A stretch of DNA of 64,000 nt from an uncultured Oscillospiraceae bacterium (GCA_910588635.1 CAJUPW010000007.1:5192-69191), one strand, 5' to 3'; counted from the first letter of the stretch, positions 34,138 to 42,932 are shown. Notes: generated by a model not told the origin, from the sequence alone. A program made the numbers and translations.

Positions 34138-34289
34138 GCTTTTCTTTTCCGGTAGCAGATATCCCGGTTTCCGCAGGTGGCGCACCCGCGGCCACAACCC
34201 CGCTTGCTGCCATAATCGTTATACAACAAAATAGCGATAGGGATACCAATCACAGCCACAGCGAACAGTCCAATGGCGAAATATTCCAC
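34119..34289 (-). CDS. Small Cys-rich membrane protein
   Basis: 56-residue protein with an N-terminal membrane helix (YFAIGLFAVAVIGIPIAILL) and a cysteine-rich, basic tail (GCGRGCATCGNRDICYRKRK). It resembles the small Cys-rich membrane proteins often found near FeoB, but no feo gene is here, so a metal role is only a suggestion. I start at GTG 34289 with AGGAGG 7 nt upstream rather than TTG 34307. Its 3' end overlaps the terminator stem. It follows the XRE gene closely. Confidence 0.65.
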   Translation of the reverse strand: MEYFAIGLFAVAVIGIPIAILLYNDYGSKRGCGRGCATCGNRDICYRKRKAKAQDK

Positions 34290-34303
34290 AGGCGGGCCTC
34301 CTC

Positions 34304-34513
34304 TCAATCGAAGTAGAACAGCTCCTCAAACTTCTTGTCCAGGGCGACGCACAGCACCAGGGCCAGCTTGGCGGTGGGGTTGAACTGGCCCGTCTCGATG
34401 GAGCTGATGGTCTGGCGGGACACGCCCACCAGCCTGGCCAGCTCCCCCTGGGACAGGGAGCGCTCCGCCCGGGCCACCTTTAACCGATTTTTCAGGACCA
34501 GCTGATCGTCCAT
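34304..34513 (-). CDS. Small XRE-family transcriptional regulator
   Basis: 69-residue regulator consisting almost only of a helix-turn-helix: LSQGELARLVGVSRQTISSI with ETGQFNPTAKLALVLCVALD. This Cro/YozG-like group usually regulates its own small operon. It starts 4 nt after the upstream membrane-protein gene. A 12-bp palindrome over the operon promoter (34919-34930) is a candidate operator. Confidence 0.9.
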   Translation of the reverse strand: MDDQLVLKNRLKVARAERSLSQGELARLVGVSRQTISSIETGQFNPTAKLALVLCVALDKKFEELFYFD

Positions 34514-34517
34514 GCCC

Positions 34518-34829
34518 TCACCCCTGTGTGAAGTATTTTACCACATAGAACACCAGAATGACAAAGGAAATAATCATGGTGACCAAATCGGAGGCATTTT
34601 TCCGCTTGGTGAGCCGGTACAGCCGGCTGCTGACGCAGGAGGTCCAGAACATAATCATGACGCTGTCGGAGGACAGGTTGTGAAAGTGATTGTAGGCGAC
34701 AATCGCAAGGCCTGCCATCAGAGTAAAGGCCAGACTGAAGGACTCCCCCTCAATGGTGATGGTCCGCTCCATCTCGTCCTGATTTTCGTTTTCTTTGCGG
34801 CTTTTTTCCAAAATTTTGTCCTTTTCCAA
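34518..34829 (-). CDS. Small two-helix membrane protein paired with an XRE regulator
   Basis: 103 aa. The N-terminal soluble part has KDKILEKSRKENENQDEMER, a start seen in small membrane proteins that accompany YozG-like regulators; then two to three membrane segments (SLAFTLMAGLAIVAYNHF, VMIMFWTSCVSS, VTMIISFVILVFYVV). It is first in the operon. Function unknown; such pairs may form a regulator/membrane-sensor unit. Confidence 0.7.
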   Translation of the reverse strand: MEKDKILEKSRKENENQDEMERTITIEGESFSLAFTLMAGLAIVAYNHFHNLSSDSVMIMFWTSCVSSRLYRLTKRKNASDLVTMIISFVILVFYVVKYFTQG

Positions 34830-34892
34830 GTTAAAAACCTCTTTTCAAACAATTTCGGCGTAGGTCCGGCCGTGACCTCCTCCGTTGAGGGT

Positions 34893-34930
34893 ATCATAGC
34901 ACGGTGGGACCATGTTGTCAAGTATACTTG
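34893..34930 (-). promoter_or_regulatory. Promoter and candidate operator of the XRE operon
   Basis: On the minus strand, TTGACA (34916-34921), 17-nt spacer, TATGAT (34893-34898). The perfect 12-bp palindrome CAAGTATACTTG (34919-34930) overlaps the -35 element. Confidence 0.7.
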
Positions 34931-34967
34931 TCAAAAAAATAATGAAACTTGGCAGAACAGAATAGAC

Positions 34968-34996
34968 TTGCCTTTTCCGGAAAAACAGGGTACAAT
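34968..34996 (+). promoter_or_regulatory. Promoter for the MoxR gene
   Basis: TTGCCT, 17-nt spacer, TACAAT, 35 nt before the start codon. Confidence 0.6.
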
Positions 34997-35031
34997 CAGG
35001 AGCAATATTGCATGACCGGGAGGAAGCAAGA

Positions 35032-35841
35032 ATGAAGGAATTTCGCGGAAGTCAGAACTATGTGGCCTCGGAGGAGCTGCTCCGGGCGGCCAATATCGCC
35101 ATGGTGCTGGAAAAGCCCTTGCTCATCAAGGGGGAGCCGGGGACAGGAAAGACCATGCTGGCCGAGGCCATCTCCCAGGCGCTGGGCAAAAAACTCATTA
35201 TCTGGAATATCAAGTCCACCACCAAGGCCCAGGACGGGCTCTACGTCTACGACGTGGTTCAGCGGCTGTACGACAGCCAGTTTGGCAGCCAGGGGGTGGA
35301 CGATATCGAGAAGTATGTCAAGCTGGGCAAGCTGGGGGAGGCGTTTACCGATGACGAGCAGGTCATCCTCCTCATCGACGAGATTGACAAGGCCGACCTG
35401 GAGTTCCCCAACGACCTGCTGTGGGAGCTGGACCGGATGGAGTTCCACATCCCGGAGACCGGCCGGACGGTGAAGGCCAAACACCGCCCGGTGGTGATTA
35501 TCACCTCCAATGCGGAGAAAGAGCTGCCCGACGCATTTCTCCGCCGGTGTGTGTTCCACTACATTGAGTTCCCGGACAAGGAGCTGATGGCCGATATCGT
35601 CCGGGTCCATTACCCGGACATCAGCGAGAGGCTGCTCACCCAGGTGCTGGAGGCCTTCTATAAGATTCGGAACCTCCCTCAGATCAAGAAAAAGCCCTCC
35701 ACCAGCGAGATCATCGACTGGATTCAGGCACTCCAGCACGGCGGCGCAGATGTGGGCCGCATCGTGAAGGAGGTGCCCTATCTGGGGGTCCTGCTGAAAA
35801 AGAACGAGGACATTGACACGCTGCGGCGGCAGTGGCGGTGA
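35032..35841 (+). CDS. MoxR-like AAA+ ATPase
   Basis: AAA+ chaperone-type ATPase that usually acts with a vWA-domain partner to mature or remodel client proteins. Walker A GEPGTGKTMLAEA, Walker B LLIDEIDKADLEFPNDLL and sensor region IITSNAEKELPDAFLRR are all clear. ATG 35032 (269 aa) follows GGGAGGA. The vWA gene starts 4 nt later, forming the standard pair. Confidence 0.92.
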   Translation: MKEFRGSQNYVASEELLRAANIAMVLEKPLLIKGEPGTGKTMLAEAISQALGKKLIIWNIKSTTKAQDGLYVYDVVQRLYDSQFGSQGVDDIEKYVKLGKLGEAFTDDEQVILLIDEIDKADLEFPNDLLWELDRMEFHIPETGRTVKAKHRPVVIITSNAEKELPDAFLRRCVFHYIEFPDKELMADIVRVHYPDISERLLTQVLEAFYKIRNLPQIKKKPSTSEIIDWIQALQHGGADVGRIVKEVPYLGVLLKKNEDIDTLRRQWR

Positions 35842-35845
35842 GGCC

Positions 35846-37045
35846 ATGTTTACCGACTTTCTGTATCTGCTCCGGCGAAACGGGCTGAAGGTGTCCCTCA
35901 CCGAGTGGATGGCGTTGGCGGAGGGTCTGTACAAAAATCTCCACGGGGCCAGCTTCACCGGCTTCTACCACCTGTGCCGCTGCCTGCTGGTGAAGAGCGA
36001 GGCGGATTTTGACGCCTTCGACCGCACCTTTCTGGAGTATTTCAAGGACGTCCCCTTTCAGCAGGAGGTATCCAAAGAGTTATTGGACTGGCTGAATAAA
36101 CCGGACGTATTATCCGACTACGCCAACTGGGACGAAATGCAGGCCCTGAAAAATATGGGCTTCTCTGAGGAGGAGATTGAACAGATGCTCCGGGAGCGCC
36201 TGGAGGAGCAGACCGAGGAGCACAACGGAGGCAGTTACTGGGTGGGCACCCACGGCATGTCTATGTTCGGCAACTCCGGCCTGTCTCCCAAGGGCATCCG
36301 GGTGGGGGGACAGAGCATGTACCGCCGGGCTTTCCGGGTGGCGGGGGAGCGGAAATTCCGGGACTTCCGCCGGGACAACACCCTGGACACCCGCCAGTTC
36401 CAGGTGGCCCTGCGCCACCTGCGCCAGTTCTCCGGGCTGGTGGACCTCCCCCCCACCGAGTTTGATGTGGACAACACCATCAAGGACACGGCGGACAACG
36501 GCGGGCTGCTCAAGGTGCGCTACAAGCGCCCTCGGGAGAACACGGTGAAGGTGCTGCTCCTGATGGACTCGGGGGGCTCCATGGATTACTATGCCCAGCT
36601 CTGCTCCGCCCTGTTCCAGGCGGTATCCAGGTCGGGCCACTTCAAGGACCTGAAGGTCTATTACTTCCACAACTGCCCCTATGGCCGGCTGTACAACGCC
36701 CCCACCCTCATGGGCCGGGACAGCGTGCCCACGGACTGGGTGCTGTCCAACATCCCAGGGGACTACAAGCTGATTCTGGTGGGAGACGCCCAGATGGCCC
36801 CCTACGAGCTGATGGGGGGATGGTACGGCCGGAGCGGACGGACGGACGGTCCCCAGTGCGGCATGGACTGGCTGCGGCTGCTGAAGGGCCGCTTCCGGAA
36901 CACCGTCTGGCTCAACCCCAGCCGCCGTCCCGATTGGGGGGCCTACTGGTCTCAGACCTACGATGTCATCGCAAAAGAATTTCCCATGTACCTGCTCACG
37001 GTGGACGGCCTGGAGGAGGGCATGAAGAAGCTGCTGACAAGATAA
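35846..37045 (+). CDS. vWA-domain CoxE-like protein
   Basis: Partner of the adjacent MoxR ATPase. The N-terminal half is helical (LYLLRRNGLKVSLTEWMALA). The C-terminal half is a von Willebrand A domain with the MIDAS-type LLMDSGGSMDYY. ATG 35846 (399 aa) follows GGTGAGG. The client of the pair is unknown; no cofactor-enzyme gene lies beside it. Confidence 0.88.
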   Translation: MFTDFLYLLRRNGLKVSLTEWMALAEGLYKNLHGASFTGFYHLCRCLLVKSEADFDAFDRTFLEYFKDVPFQQEVSKELLDWLNKPDVLSDYANWDEMQALKNMGFSEEEIEQMLRERLEEQTEEHNGGSYWVGTHGMSMFGNSGLSPKGIRVGGQSMYRRAFRVAGERKFRDFRRDNTLDTRQFQVALRHLRQFSGLVDLPPTEFDVDNTIKDTADNGGLLKVRYKRPRENTVKVLLLMDSGGSMDYYAQLCSALFQAVSRSGHFKDLKVYYFHNCPYGRLYNAPTLMGRDSVPTDWVLSNIPGDYKLILVGDAQMAPYELMGGWYGRSGRTDGPQCGMDWLRLLKGRFRNTVWLNPSRRPDWGAYWSQTYDVIAKEFPMYLLTVDGLEEGMKKLLTR

Positions 37046-37058
37046 AGGAGGCTTGTTT

Positions 37059-37586
37059 ATGGACGGAATCCGAAAGGCGGTCCAAGCGGACATCCCACAG
37101 GTGGCCGCCATCTACGACCGTATTCTGACCGAGGAGGAACAGGGCCGGGCGGTAGTCGGCTGGATTCGGGGGGTCTACCCCACGGAACGGACCGCCCGGG
37201 ACGCGCTGGAGGCGGGCACGCTGTTTGTCCTGGAGCAGGAGGGTAAGATTGCCGCCGCTGCCAAGATCGACCGGAACCAGGTCCCCGAGTACGCCAACGC
37301 CCCCTGGCGGTATCCGGACGCGCCGGATTCCCAGGTGATGGTCCTCCACACCCTGGTGGTGGACCCCGCCTTTGCCGGAAGGGGCTGCGGGAAGCAGTTT
37401 GTGGCCTTTTATGAGGAACATTCCCGGGCTTGCGGCTGCCCCTACCTGCGCATGGACACCAACGCCAAGAACGCCGCCGCCCGGCGGCTGTACAGCCGGC
37501 TGGGATATTGGGAGGCGGGCATCGTCCCCTGTGCGTTCAACGGCATCCCGGATGTGCAATTGGTCTGCCTGGAAAAAAAGCTGTAG
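37059..37586 (+). CDS. GNAT-family N-acetyltransferase
   Basis: Acetyl-CoA-dependent acetyltransferase of unknown substrate. The acetyl-CoA binding region is VLHTLVVDPAFAGRGCGKQF, followed by LRMDTNAKNAAARRLYSRLG. ATG 37059 (175 aa) follows AAAGGAGG. It is 13 nt after the vWA gene and probably on the same mRNA. Confidence 0.85.
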   Translation: MDGIRKAVQADIPQVAAIYDRILTEEEQGRAVVGWIRGVYPTERTARDALEAGTLFVLEQEGKIAAAAKIDRNQVPEYANAPWRYPDAPDSQVMVLHTLVVDPAFAGRGCGKQFVAFYEEHSRACGCPYLRMDTNAKNAAARRLYSRLGYWEAGIVPCAFNGIPDVQLVCLEKKL

Positions 37587-37591
37587 AGAAA

Positions 37592-37623
37592 CATCCCCGG
37601 AGGGTACGCGCCCTCCGGGGATG
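37592..37623. terminator. Bidirectional terminator between the GNAT gene and pncB
   Basis: A 13-bp perfect stem (CATCCCCGGAGGG with its complement, 6-nt loop) between convergent genes. Confidence 0.85.
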
Positions 37624-37627
37624 CTGT

Positions 37628-39079
37628 TTATCCTTTCATCTCGTGGCTGTTGAGCAAGGCCTGCTTGATGTCCCACAGCTTCTGGGACAGGTCCACGTAG
37701 TAGTTGTGTGGGTTCTCAAACCGTTTGACCTCGTCCCAAAGGGAGTCCACCTGCCGCTGGCAGTAGGCCCGGCTGGTCTGGAGATCGGGCACCTGATACA
37801 CCAGCTCGCCCCCCCGAAAGACAGGCACCATCAGCTCCTTGGCCTCGATATCGGTGTACACCTTCCGCTTCCAGGTGGCGTCTGGGTCGAACAGCTCCAG
37901 GGGCTGGGTGAAGTCAAACTCCTCGTCGTGGAGGCAGATCAGGTCGGCCTCCGCCTTGCCGGTGTCCTTGGAGAAAATGCGGTAAATTTTCTTGAAGTGG
38001 GGGGTGGTGATCTTGGCGGCGTTCTCGCTGATTTTGATCTTGGGGATAATGGCGCCGTCATCGGCCTCAATGGCGGCCAGCTTATACACCCCGCCGAACA
38101 CCGGCTCGGAGCGGGAGGTGATAAGCCGCTCGCCCACTCCAAAGGAGTCGATCCGCGCCCCCTGGCGGACCAGGTCCCGGATGATATACTCGTCCAGGGC
38201 GTTGGAGGCCACGATCTTACACTCGGGGAAGCCCGCCGCGTCCAGCATTTCCCGGGCCTTTTGGGACAGGTAGGTCAGATCGCCGCTGTCCAGCCGGATG
38301 CCGCACTTGGTAATCCCCTTGGGGACCAGTACCTCTTGAAACGCCCGAATGGCGTTGGGCACGCCGGAGTGGAGCACATTGTAGGTGTCCACCAGCAAGG
38401 TGGCGTTGTTGGGGTAGAGCTCGCAATAGGTTTTGAAAGCGGTGTACTCGTCGGGGAACATCTGTACCCAGGAGTGGGCCATGGTCCCTGTGGCGGGAGA
38501 GCCGTAGCGCTGGTCGGCCATGGTGCAGGCGGTGGCGGCGCAGCCGGCAATGTAGCTGGCCCGGGCGCCCAGCAGAGCTCCGTCCGCCCCCTGTGCCCGG
38601 CGGGAGCCGAACTCGGCCACAGGCCGGCCCTCGGCGGCCCGGACGATACGGTTGGACTTTGTGGCGATCAGGCACTGGTGGTTCAGGGTGAGCAGAAGGA
38701 AGGTCTCCACAAACTGGGCCTGGATGGCCGGGGCCCGGACGGTGAGGATGGGCTCGTTTGGAAATACCGGGGTGCCCTCGGGGACGGCCCAGATATCGCC
38801 GGTAAATTTGAAGTCCTGCAAAAAGGCCAGAAACTCCTCGCTGAAGCAGCCCTTGGTCCGCAGGTAGGCCACGTCCTCCTCATCGAAGCACAGCTCCTGA
38901 ATGTACTCCACCACCTGGGCCAGCCCCGCCGCGATGGCAAAGCCACCCTTGTCGGGAACGGAGCGGTAGAACACGTCGAAGTAGCAGACGCGGTCCTGTA
39001 AGCCGGTTTGGAAGTAGCCGTTGGCCATGGTCAGCTCGTAGAAGTCGCACAGCATGGTCAGGTTGGTTTTCGCTTTCAT
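37628..39079 (-). CDS. pncB: Nicotinate phosphoribosyltransferase
   Basis: First step of NAD salvage: nicotinate plus PRPP (with ATP) to nicotinate mononucleotide. Family features are MLCDFYELTMANGYF at the N-terminus, EFGSRRAQGADGALLGARA with the catalytic-region histidine further on (MAHSWVQMF), and GIRLDSGDLTYLSQ. ATG 39079 (483 aa) follows AAGGAGG; an upstream in-frame extension to 39109 is not needed. Confidence 0.93.
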   Translation of the reverse strand: MKAKTNLTMLCDFYELTMANGYFQTGLQDRVCYFDVFYRSVPDKGGFAIAAGLAQVVEYIQELCFDEEDVAYLRTKGCFSEEFLAFLQDFKFTGDIWAVPEGTPVFPNEPILTVRAPAIQAQFVETFLLLTLNHQCLIATKSNRIVRAAEGRPVAEFGSRRAQGADGALLGARASYIAGCAATACTMADQRYGSPATGTMAHSWVQMFPDEYTAFKTYCELYPNNATLLVDTYNVLHSGVPNAIRAFQEVLVPKGITKCGIRLDSGDLTYLSQKAREMLDAAGFPECKIVASNALDEYIIRDLVRQGARIDSFGVGERLITSRSEPVFGGVYKLAAIEADDGAIIPKIKISENAAKITTPHFKKIYRIFSKDTGKAEADLICLHDEEFDFTQPLELFDPDATWKRKVYTDIEAKELMVPVFRGGELVYQVPDLQTSRAYCQRQVDSLWDEVKRFENPHNYYVDLSQKLWDIKQALLNSHEMKG

Positions 39080-39129
39080 CGGGAAAGCCTCCTTGTGTCG
39101 GGGTGACAAGACACCCCCTCGTTAGACCC

Positions 39130-39157
39130 ATTATACTCCCCCCAGGAAAAAAAGCAA
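39130..39157 (-). promoter_or_regulatory. Promoter for pncB
   Basis: On the minus strand, TTGCTT, 16-nt spacer, TATAAT, about 50 nt before the start codon. Confidence 0.65.
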
Positions 39158-39229
39158 GGAAAAGAGAAATTTTCTTCCATATCTCTGGGCATACTTGCTT
39201 TATATCGCCGCACAAAAGGAGGGTTTACT

Positions 39230-39832
39230 ATGTCCGACAAAACCGAGGCCTTTCTCCGCAGCCAGACCCGGGAAAATCTCATGCGGGCCTTCGCCGGGGA
39301 GAGCCAGGCCCGAAACCGCTACACCATCGCCGCCGGGGTGGCCCACAAGGCGGGGCTGGCCGTCATCCAGGGGGTGTTCCTCTTCACCGCCGAGCAGGAG
39401 CGGGTCCACGCCAAGCAGTTCTACGCCGCCCTGGAGGACTGTGCCGGCCAGACCGTCAAGGTGGACGGCACCTACCCGGTGGACATCTGCTCCGGGGTGC
39501 TGGATTACCTGCGCGCCGCCCAGCACAACGAGTACCAGGAGTGGGAGCACGACTACGACCGCTTCGCCAAGACCGCCATGAGCGAGGGCTTCCCCCTGGT
39601 GGGCAAGATGTTCGAGAACATCGCCCGGGTGGAAAAGACCCACGGGGACCGCTTCGGCAAATTCGCCGACCTGATGGAGAAGGACCAGCTGTTTTTCTCC
39701 GAGGTGGAGGTCCAGTGGATGTGCCTGCACTGCGGCTGGGTGGTGGAGGCTGCCGCCGCTCCCGCCCACTGCCCCGTCTGCCGCCACCCCCAGGGGTACT
39801 TCGTGCGGTTCGAGCTGGCGCCCTGGAGCTGA
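39230..39832 (+). CDS. Rubrerythrin-family protein
   Basis: Peroxide-reducing di-iron protein of anaerobes. The ferritin-like domain supplies iron ligands in FAGESQARNRY, TAEQERVHAKQF and ARVEKTHGDRF, and the C-terminal rubredoxin-like module has two CxxC pairs (MCLHCGW and CPVCRHP). 200 aa is typical. GGAGGG precedes the ATG. It stands alone between divergent and convergent neighbours, so it is probably monocistronic. Confidence 0.92.
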   Translation: MSDKTEAFLRSQTRENLMRAFAGESQARNRYTIAAGVAHKAGLAVIQGVFLFTAEQERVHAKQFYAALEDCAGQTVKVDGTYPVDICSGVLDYLRAAQHNEYQEWEHDYDRFAKTAMSEGFPLVGKMFENIARVEKTHGDRFGKFADLMEKDQLFFSEVEVQWMCLHCGWVVEAAAAPAHCPVCRHPQGYFVRFELAPWS

Positions 39833-39834
39833 AC

Positions 39835-39876
39835 AAAAAACGGATGGCCGGTTATTCAGCCATCCGTTTTTTGTTT
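39835..39876. terminator. Bidirectional terminator between rubrerythrin and typA
   Basis: CGGATGGC/GCCATCCG stem extended by A6/T6, between convergent genes. Confidence 0.9.
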
Positions 39877-39878
39877 TA

Positions 39879-41708
39879 TCATCCCTTTTTCTTGGAGGCC
39901 TCGCGCATCCGGGCGCCGTGGTCCAGGAGGCGCTTGCGCAGGCGGAGGTTCTCGGGGGTACACTCCAGCAGCTCGTCGTCGGCCAGAAACTCCAGGCACT
40001 GCTCCAGAGAGAGGGTGCGGGGGGTGACCAGGCGCAGGGCCTCGTCGGAGCCGGAGGCCCGCATGTTGGTCAGCTGCTTCTTCTTGCACACGTTGACGGA
40101 GATGTCCTCCTGCTTGGGGCACTCGCCCACGATCATGCCGCCATAGACCGGGGTGCCGGCGCCAATGAACAGAGAGCCCCGCTCCTGGGCGTTGAACAGG
40201 CCGTAGGTGACGGCCTCGCCGGTCTCGAAGGCCACCAGGGAGCCGGTGGACCGGCGCTGGATCTCCCCCTTGACGGGGGCGTAGCTGTCAAAGACGGAGG
40301 CCATAATGCCCTCGCCCTTGGTGTCGGTGAGGAACTCGCTGCGGTAGCCGAACAGGCCCCGGGCGGGGACCAGGAACTCCAGCTTGGTGCGGCTGCCCAC
40401 CGGGTTCATGGTAACAAATTCCCCCTTGCGGGAGCCCAGCTTCTCCATGACGGCGCCCACATAGTCGGTGGGCACGTCGATGACCACCCGCTCGATGGGC
40501 TCGCACTTCACGCCGTCCACCTCCTGGTAGAGCACGCGCGGGGGAGACACCTGAAGCTCGTAGCCCTCCCGGCGCATGGTCTCGATGAGGATGGACAGGG
40601 ACATCTCCCCCCGGCCGGCCACGTTGAAGGAGTCGGTGGCCCCCTCCATCTCGGACACCTTCAGGGACACATCCTTCAAAGTCTCCCGGAACAGCCGGTC
40701 CCGGAGCTGGCGGGAGGTGACAAACTTGCCCTCCCGTCCGGCGAAGGGGGAGTCGTTCACCGAGAAGGTCATCTCAATGGTGGGAGCGGATATTTGGACG
40801 AACTCAACGGGCTCCACCGCCTCTGGGGCGCAGATGGTGTCGCCGATGGTCACGTCGCCGATGCCGCTCAAGGCGATGATGCTGCCTGCGGAGGCCTCCT
40901 GAACGGGAACCTTGCCCAGACCGTCAAACTCATACAGAGCGGTGGCCTTGGCCTTCTTGGCCGGGGCGTCGGGGTCGTGGTAGTTGCACACCGCGATCTC
41001 CTGGTTCTGCCTGACGGTCCCCCGCTCAATGCGGCCGACGGCGATGCGGCCCACAAACTCGTTGTAGTCAATGGAGGATACCAGCATCTGGAAGGGGGCG
41101 TCCAGGTCCACCTCGGGGGCGGGGATATAGTCGATGATGGTATCGAAGAGGGGTTTCAGGTCGCTGCCCGCCACGTCGGGCTGGACGGAGGCGGTGCCCT
41201 GGCGGCCGGAACAGAACAGCATGGGGGAGTCCAGCTGCTCGTCGGTGGCGTCCAGGTCCAGCAGCAGCTCCAGACACTCGTCCACCACCTCATACACACG
41301 CTGGTCGGGGCGGTCGATCTTGTTCACCACCACAATCACCTTGTGGCCCAGCTCCAGAGCCTTGGACAGCACGAACCGGGTCTGGGGCATGGGACCCTCG
41401 GCGGCGTCCACCAGCAGGATGACGCCGTTGACCATCTTCAAAATGCGCTCCACCTCGCCGCCGAAGTCGGCGTGGCCCGGGGTGTCCACAATGTTGATCT
41501 TCACGCCGTTGTACTGCACGGCGGTGTTTTTGGCGGTGATGGTGATGCCCCGCTCGCGCTCCAGGTCGCCCGAGTCCATCACCCGGTCGGTGACCGCCTG
41601 ATTTTCCCGGTAGACGCCCGACTGCTTGAGCATCTCGTCCACCAGGGTGGTCTTTCCGTGGTCCACGTGGGCGATGATGGCGATATTTCTCAATTTCTCA
41701 TTTTTCAT
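39879..41708 (-). CDS. typA: Ribosome-associated GTPase TypA/BipA
   Basis: EF-G-like translational GTPase involved in ribosome assembly and stress growth. G1 is AHVDHGKTTL, G3 DTPGHADFGGE and G4 NKIDRPDQR; the C-terminal TypA-specific domain follows (LVTPRTLSLEQCLEFLADD). 609 aa is normal. The promoter is at 41753-41781. Confidence 0.96.
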   Translation of the reverse strand: MKNEKLRNIAIIAHVDHGKTTLVDEMLKQSGVYRENQAVTDRVMDSGDLERERGITITAKNTAVQYNGVKINIVDTPGHADFGGEVERILKMVNGVILLVDAAEGPMPQTRFVLSKALELGHKVIVVVNKIDRPDQRVYEVVDECLELLLDLDATDEQLDSPMLFCSGRQGTASVQPDVAGSDLKPLFDTIIDYIPAPEVDLDAPFQMLVSSIDYNEFVGRIAVGRIERGTVRQNQEIAVCNYHDPDAPAKKAKATALYEFDGLGKVPVQEASAGSIIALSGIGDVTIGDTICAPEAVEPVEFVQISAPTIEMTFSVNDSPFAGREGKFVTSRQLRDRLFRETLKDVSLKVSEMEGATDSFNVAGRGEMSLSILIETMRREGYELQVSPPRVLYQEVDGVKCEPIERVVIDVPTDYVGAVMEKLGSRKGEFVTMNPVGSRTKLEFLVPARGLFGYRSEFLTDTKGEGIMASVFDSYAPVKGEIQRRSTGSLVAFETGEAVTYGLFNAQERGSLFIGAGTPVYGGMIVGECPKQEDISVNVCKKKQLTNMRASGSDEALRLVTPRTLSLEQCLEFLADDELLECTPENLRLRKRLLDHGARMREASKKKG

Positions 41709-41752
41709 GGGAAGTGCACCTCAAATCTGTGGATTTCTCAATAAGCCAAAGC

Positions 41753-41781
41753 ATTATACCCCTATCTACCCAAAAAATCAA
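41753..41781 (-). promoter_or_regulatory. Promoter for typA
   Basis: On the minus strand, TTGATT, 17-nt spacer, perfect TATAAT, 45 nt before the typA start. Confidence 0.75.
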
Positions 41782-41801
41782 CACAGACCGGGAAAAAACA
41801 C

Positions 41802-41855
41802 ATACAAAGGGAACCTTTTTTCCCGTTCTGCGTCTGTATATTATATAAAGGATGC
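41802..41855. repeat. Direct repeat, left copy
   Basis: About 50 bp beginning ATACAAAGGGAACC and containing GTTCTGCGTCTGTAT. It is about 90 percent identical to 42826-42878 (first 38 bp with one mismatch). The two copies bracket a low-GC segment with two orphan genes. Confidence 0.85.
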
Positions 41856-41877
41856 CGACATACATCGGCATCCTTTT
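41847..41877. terminator. Terminator of the secreted-protein gene
   Basis: A 12-bp stem (AAAGGATGCCGA / TCGGCATCCTTT, 6-nt loop) just beyond the stop codon of the minus-strand gene at 41883. Confidence 0.85.
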
Positions 41878-41882
41878 CTCGT

Positions 41883-42386
41883 TTAGTAATGTGATACTCC
41901 ATAGTGCGTTTCACAGGACACATAATCATATCTAGTATTGGTAACTGGCACTGTATAAATTATATGATTATATGGAAGCCGCCCCTCTCGGGTGTATACA
42001 TACTTAAAATATATTAAACCGTCCCCTTCGTGCGCATCCAACCAATCAAACAAAACTGCGGCAGCCCCTGTTGCCATCTGAACATACGTCCACTTCCCAG
42101 TAAACACGGAAACCAAAGCGCATATACGGCTGACATCATCAAAATTATATGAAGTTTCTCCCATCGTATAGCCCTCAAGTTTATATCCCTCGGGAGCCAT
42201 ATGCCCCTCTGGACAGTAGCCAAGATATTCTAAGGGCATAATATCTCCGACAGGAAACCAAGTTTCTCCATCTTCAACCCAAGGCGGTAAGGCTTCTTCC
42301 CCCGCAGGAGAAGAGGCTGACACAGGTACAGACAGACAGGAAAGCAATGCTATGACAAGAGCTAAACTAACAACTCTTTTTTTCAT
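41883..42386 (-). CDS. Secreted protein of unknown function
   Basis: 167 aa with a clear signal peptide (MKKRVVSLALVIALLSCLSV, cleavage likely after SASA near residue 26). The mature part is rich in Tyr, Gly and acidic residues, with two cysteines and no domain I recognise. ATG 42386 follows AAAGGAG; an upstream in-frame extension is leaderless and rejected. AT-richer composition and the flanking direct repeats mark it as likely acquired. It has its own promoter and terminator. Confidence 0.7.
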   Translation of the reverse strand: MKKRVVSLALVIALLSCLSVPVSASSPAGEEALPPWVEDGETWFPVGDIMPLEYLGYCPEGHMAPEGYKLEGYTMGETSYNFDDVSRICALVSVFTGKWTYVQMATGAAAVLFDWLDAHEGDGLIYFKYVYTREGRLPYNHIIYTVPVTNTRYDYVSCETHYGVSHY

Positions 42387-42438
42387 AATAAGCTCCTTTC
42401 TCTGCATATGTATATACGGTGCACCTAAATGTATTTTT

Positions 42439-42467
42439 ATAATACAATATATTAAATAAAAAGTCAA
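42439..42467 (-). promoter_or_regulatory. Promoter for the secreted-protein gene
   Basis: On the minus strand, TTGACT, 17-nt spacer, TATTAT, 53 nt before the start. Confidence 0.7.
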
Positions 42468-42514
42468 TAATCCATGTAATTTTTGATAAACTTTGTAAAT
42501 AATAGACAATGTGA

Positions 42515-42724
42515 TCAGAACATCAGCGTCAGCAGCATAAGTGCTCCAAGGATACCCTGAAGCACCGCCGATTTCGTATCTTTCTCTCGATAGCTCTGGA
42601 TCGCGTATGCAAACATCAGGATCGCAAAAAACAGTTTTGGTAGCAGTTTACCGATTAAGCCTGCCATCTCCAGAAGAATCAGAACGATTGTAGCCGCCGA
42701 AATGCCCCCTAATACCAATTTCAT
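42515..42724 (-). CDS. Small hydrophobic membrane protein
   Basis: 69 residues, almost entirely two to three membrane helices (GISAATIVLILLEMAGLIG, LFFAILMFAYAIQSY, GILGALMLLTLMF) with a short charged loop (REKDTK). ATG 42724 follows GGAGG with 7-nt spacing. It lies upstream of the secreted-protein gene on the same strand inside the direct-repeat-bounded segment. Unknown function. Confidence 0.6.
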   Translation of the reverse strand: MKLVLGGISAATIVLILLEMAGLIGKLLPKLFFAILMFAYAIQSYREKDTKSAVLQGILGALMLLTLMF

Positions 42725-42825
42725 TTGTTGACCTCCAGTCTCTGATTTCATGCAAGATGGGATCATGGAAAATGTTATAAGTATACCATACTTTTATACG
42801 CCCAGTCAACGTCCCAGGAAAGAAT

Positions 42826-42878
42826 ATACAAAGGGAACCTTTTTTCCTGTTCTGCGTCTGTATTATATGTAAGGACAG
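42826..42878. repeat. Direct repeat, right copy
   Basis: Second copy of the 41802 repeat, 1024 bp to the right, differing by one substitution in the first 38 bp and a small indel later. It lies in the 42725-43071 gap, which otherwise holds the SOS-box promoter. Confidence 0.85.
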
Positions 42879-42932
42879 CCCCTTTGCCGGTCGGTCTCCC
42901 CAAAAATAATCAAACAAATTTTCGGTTCTCCC

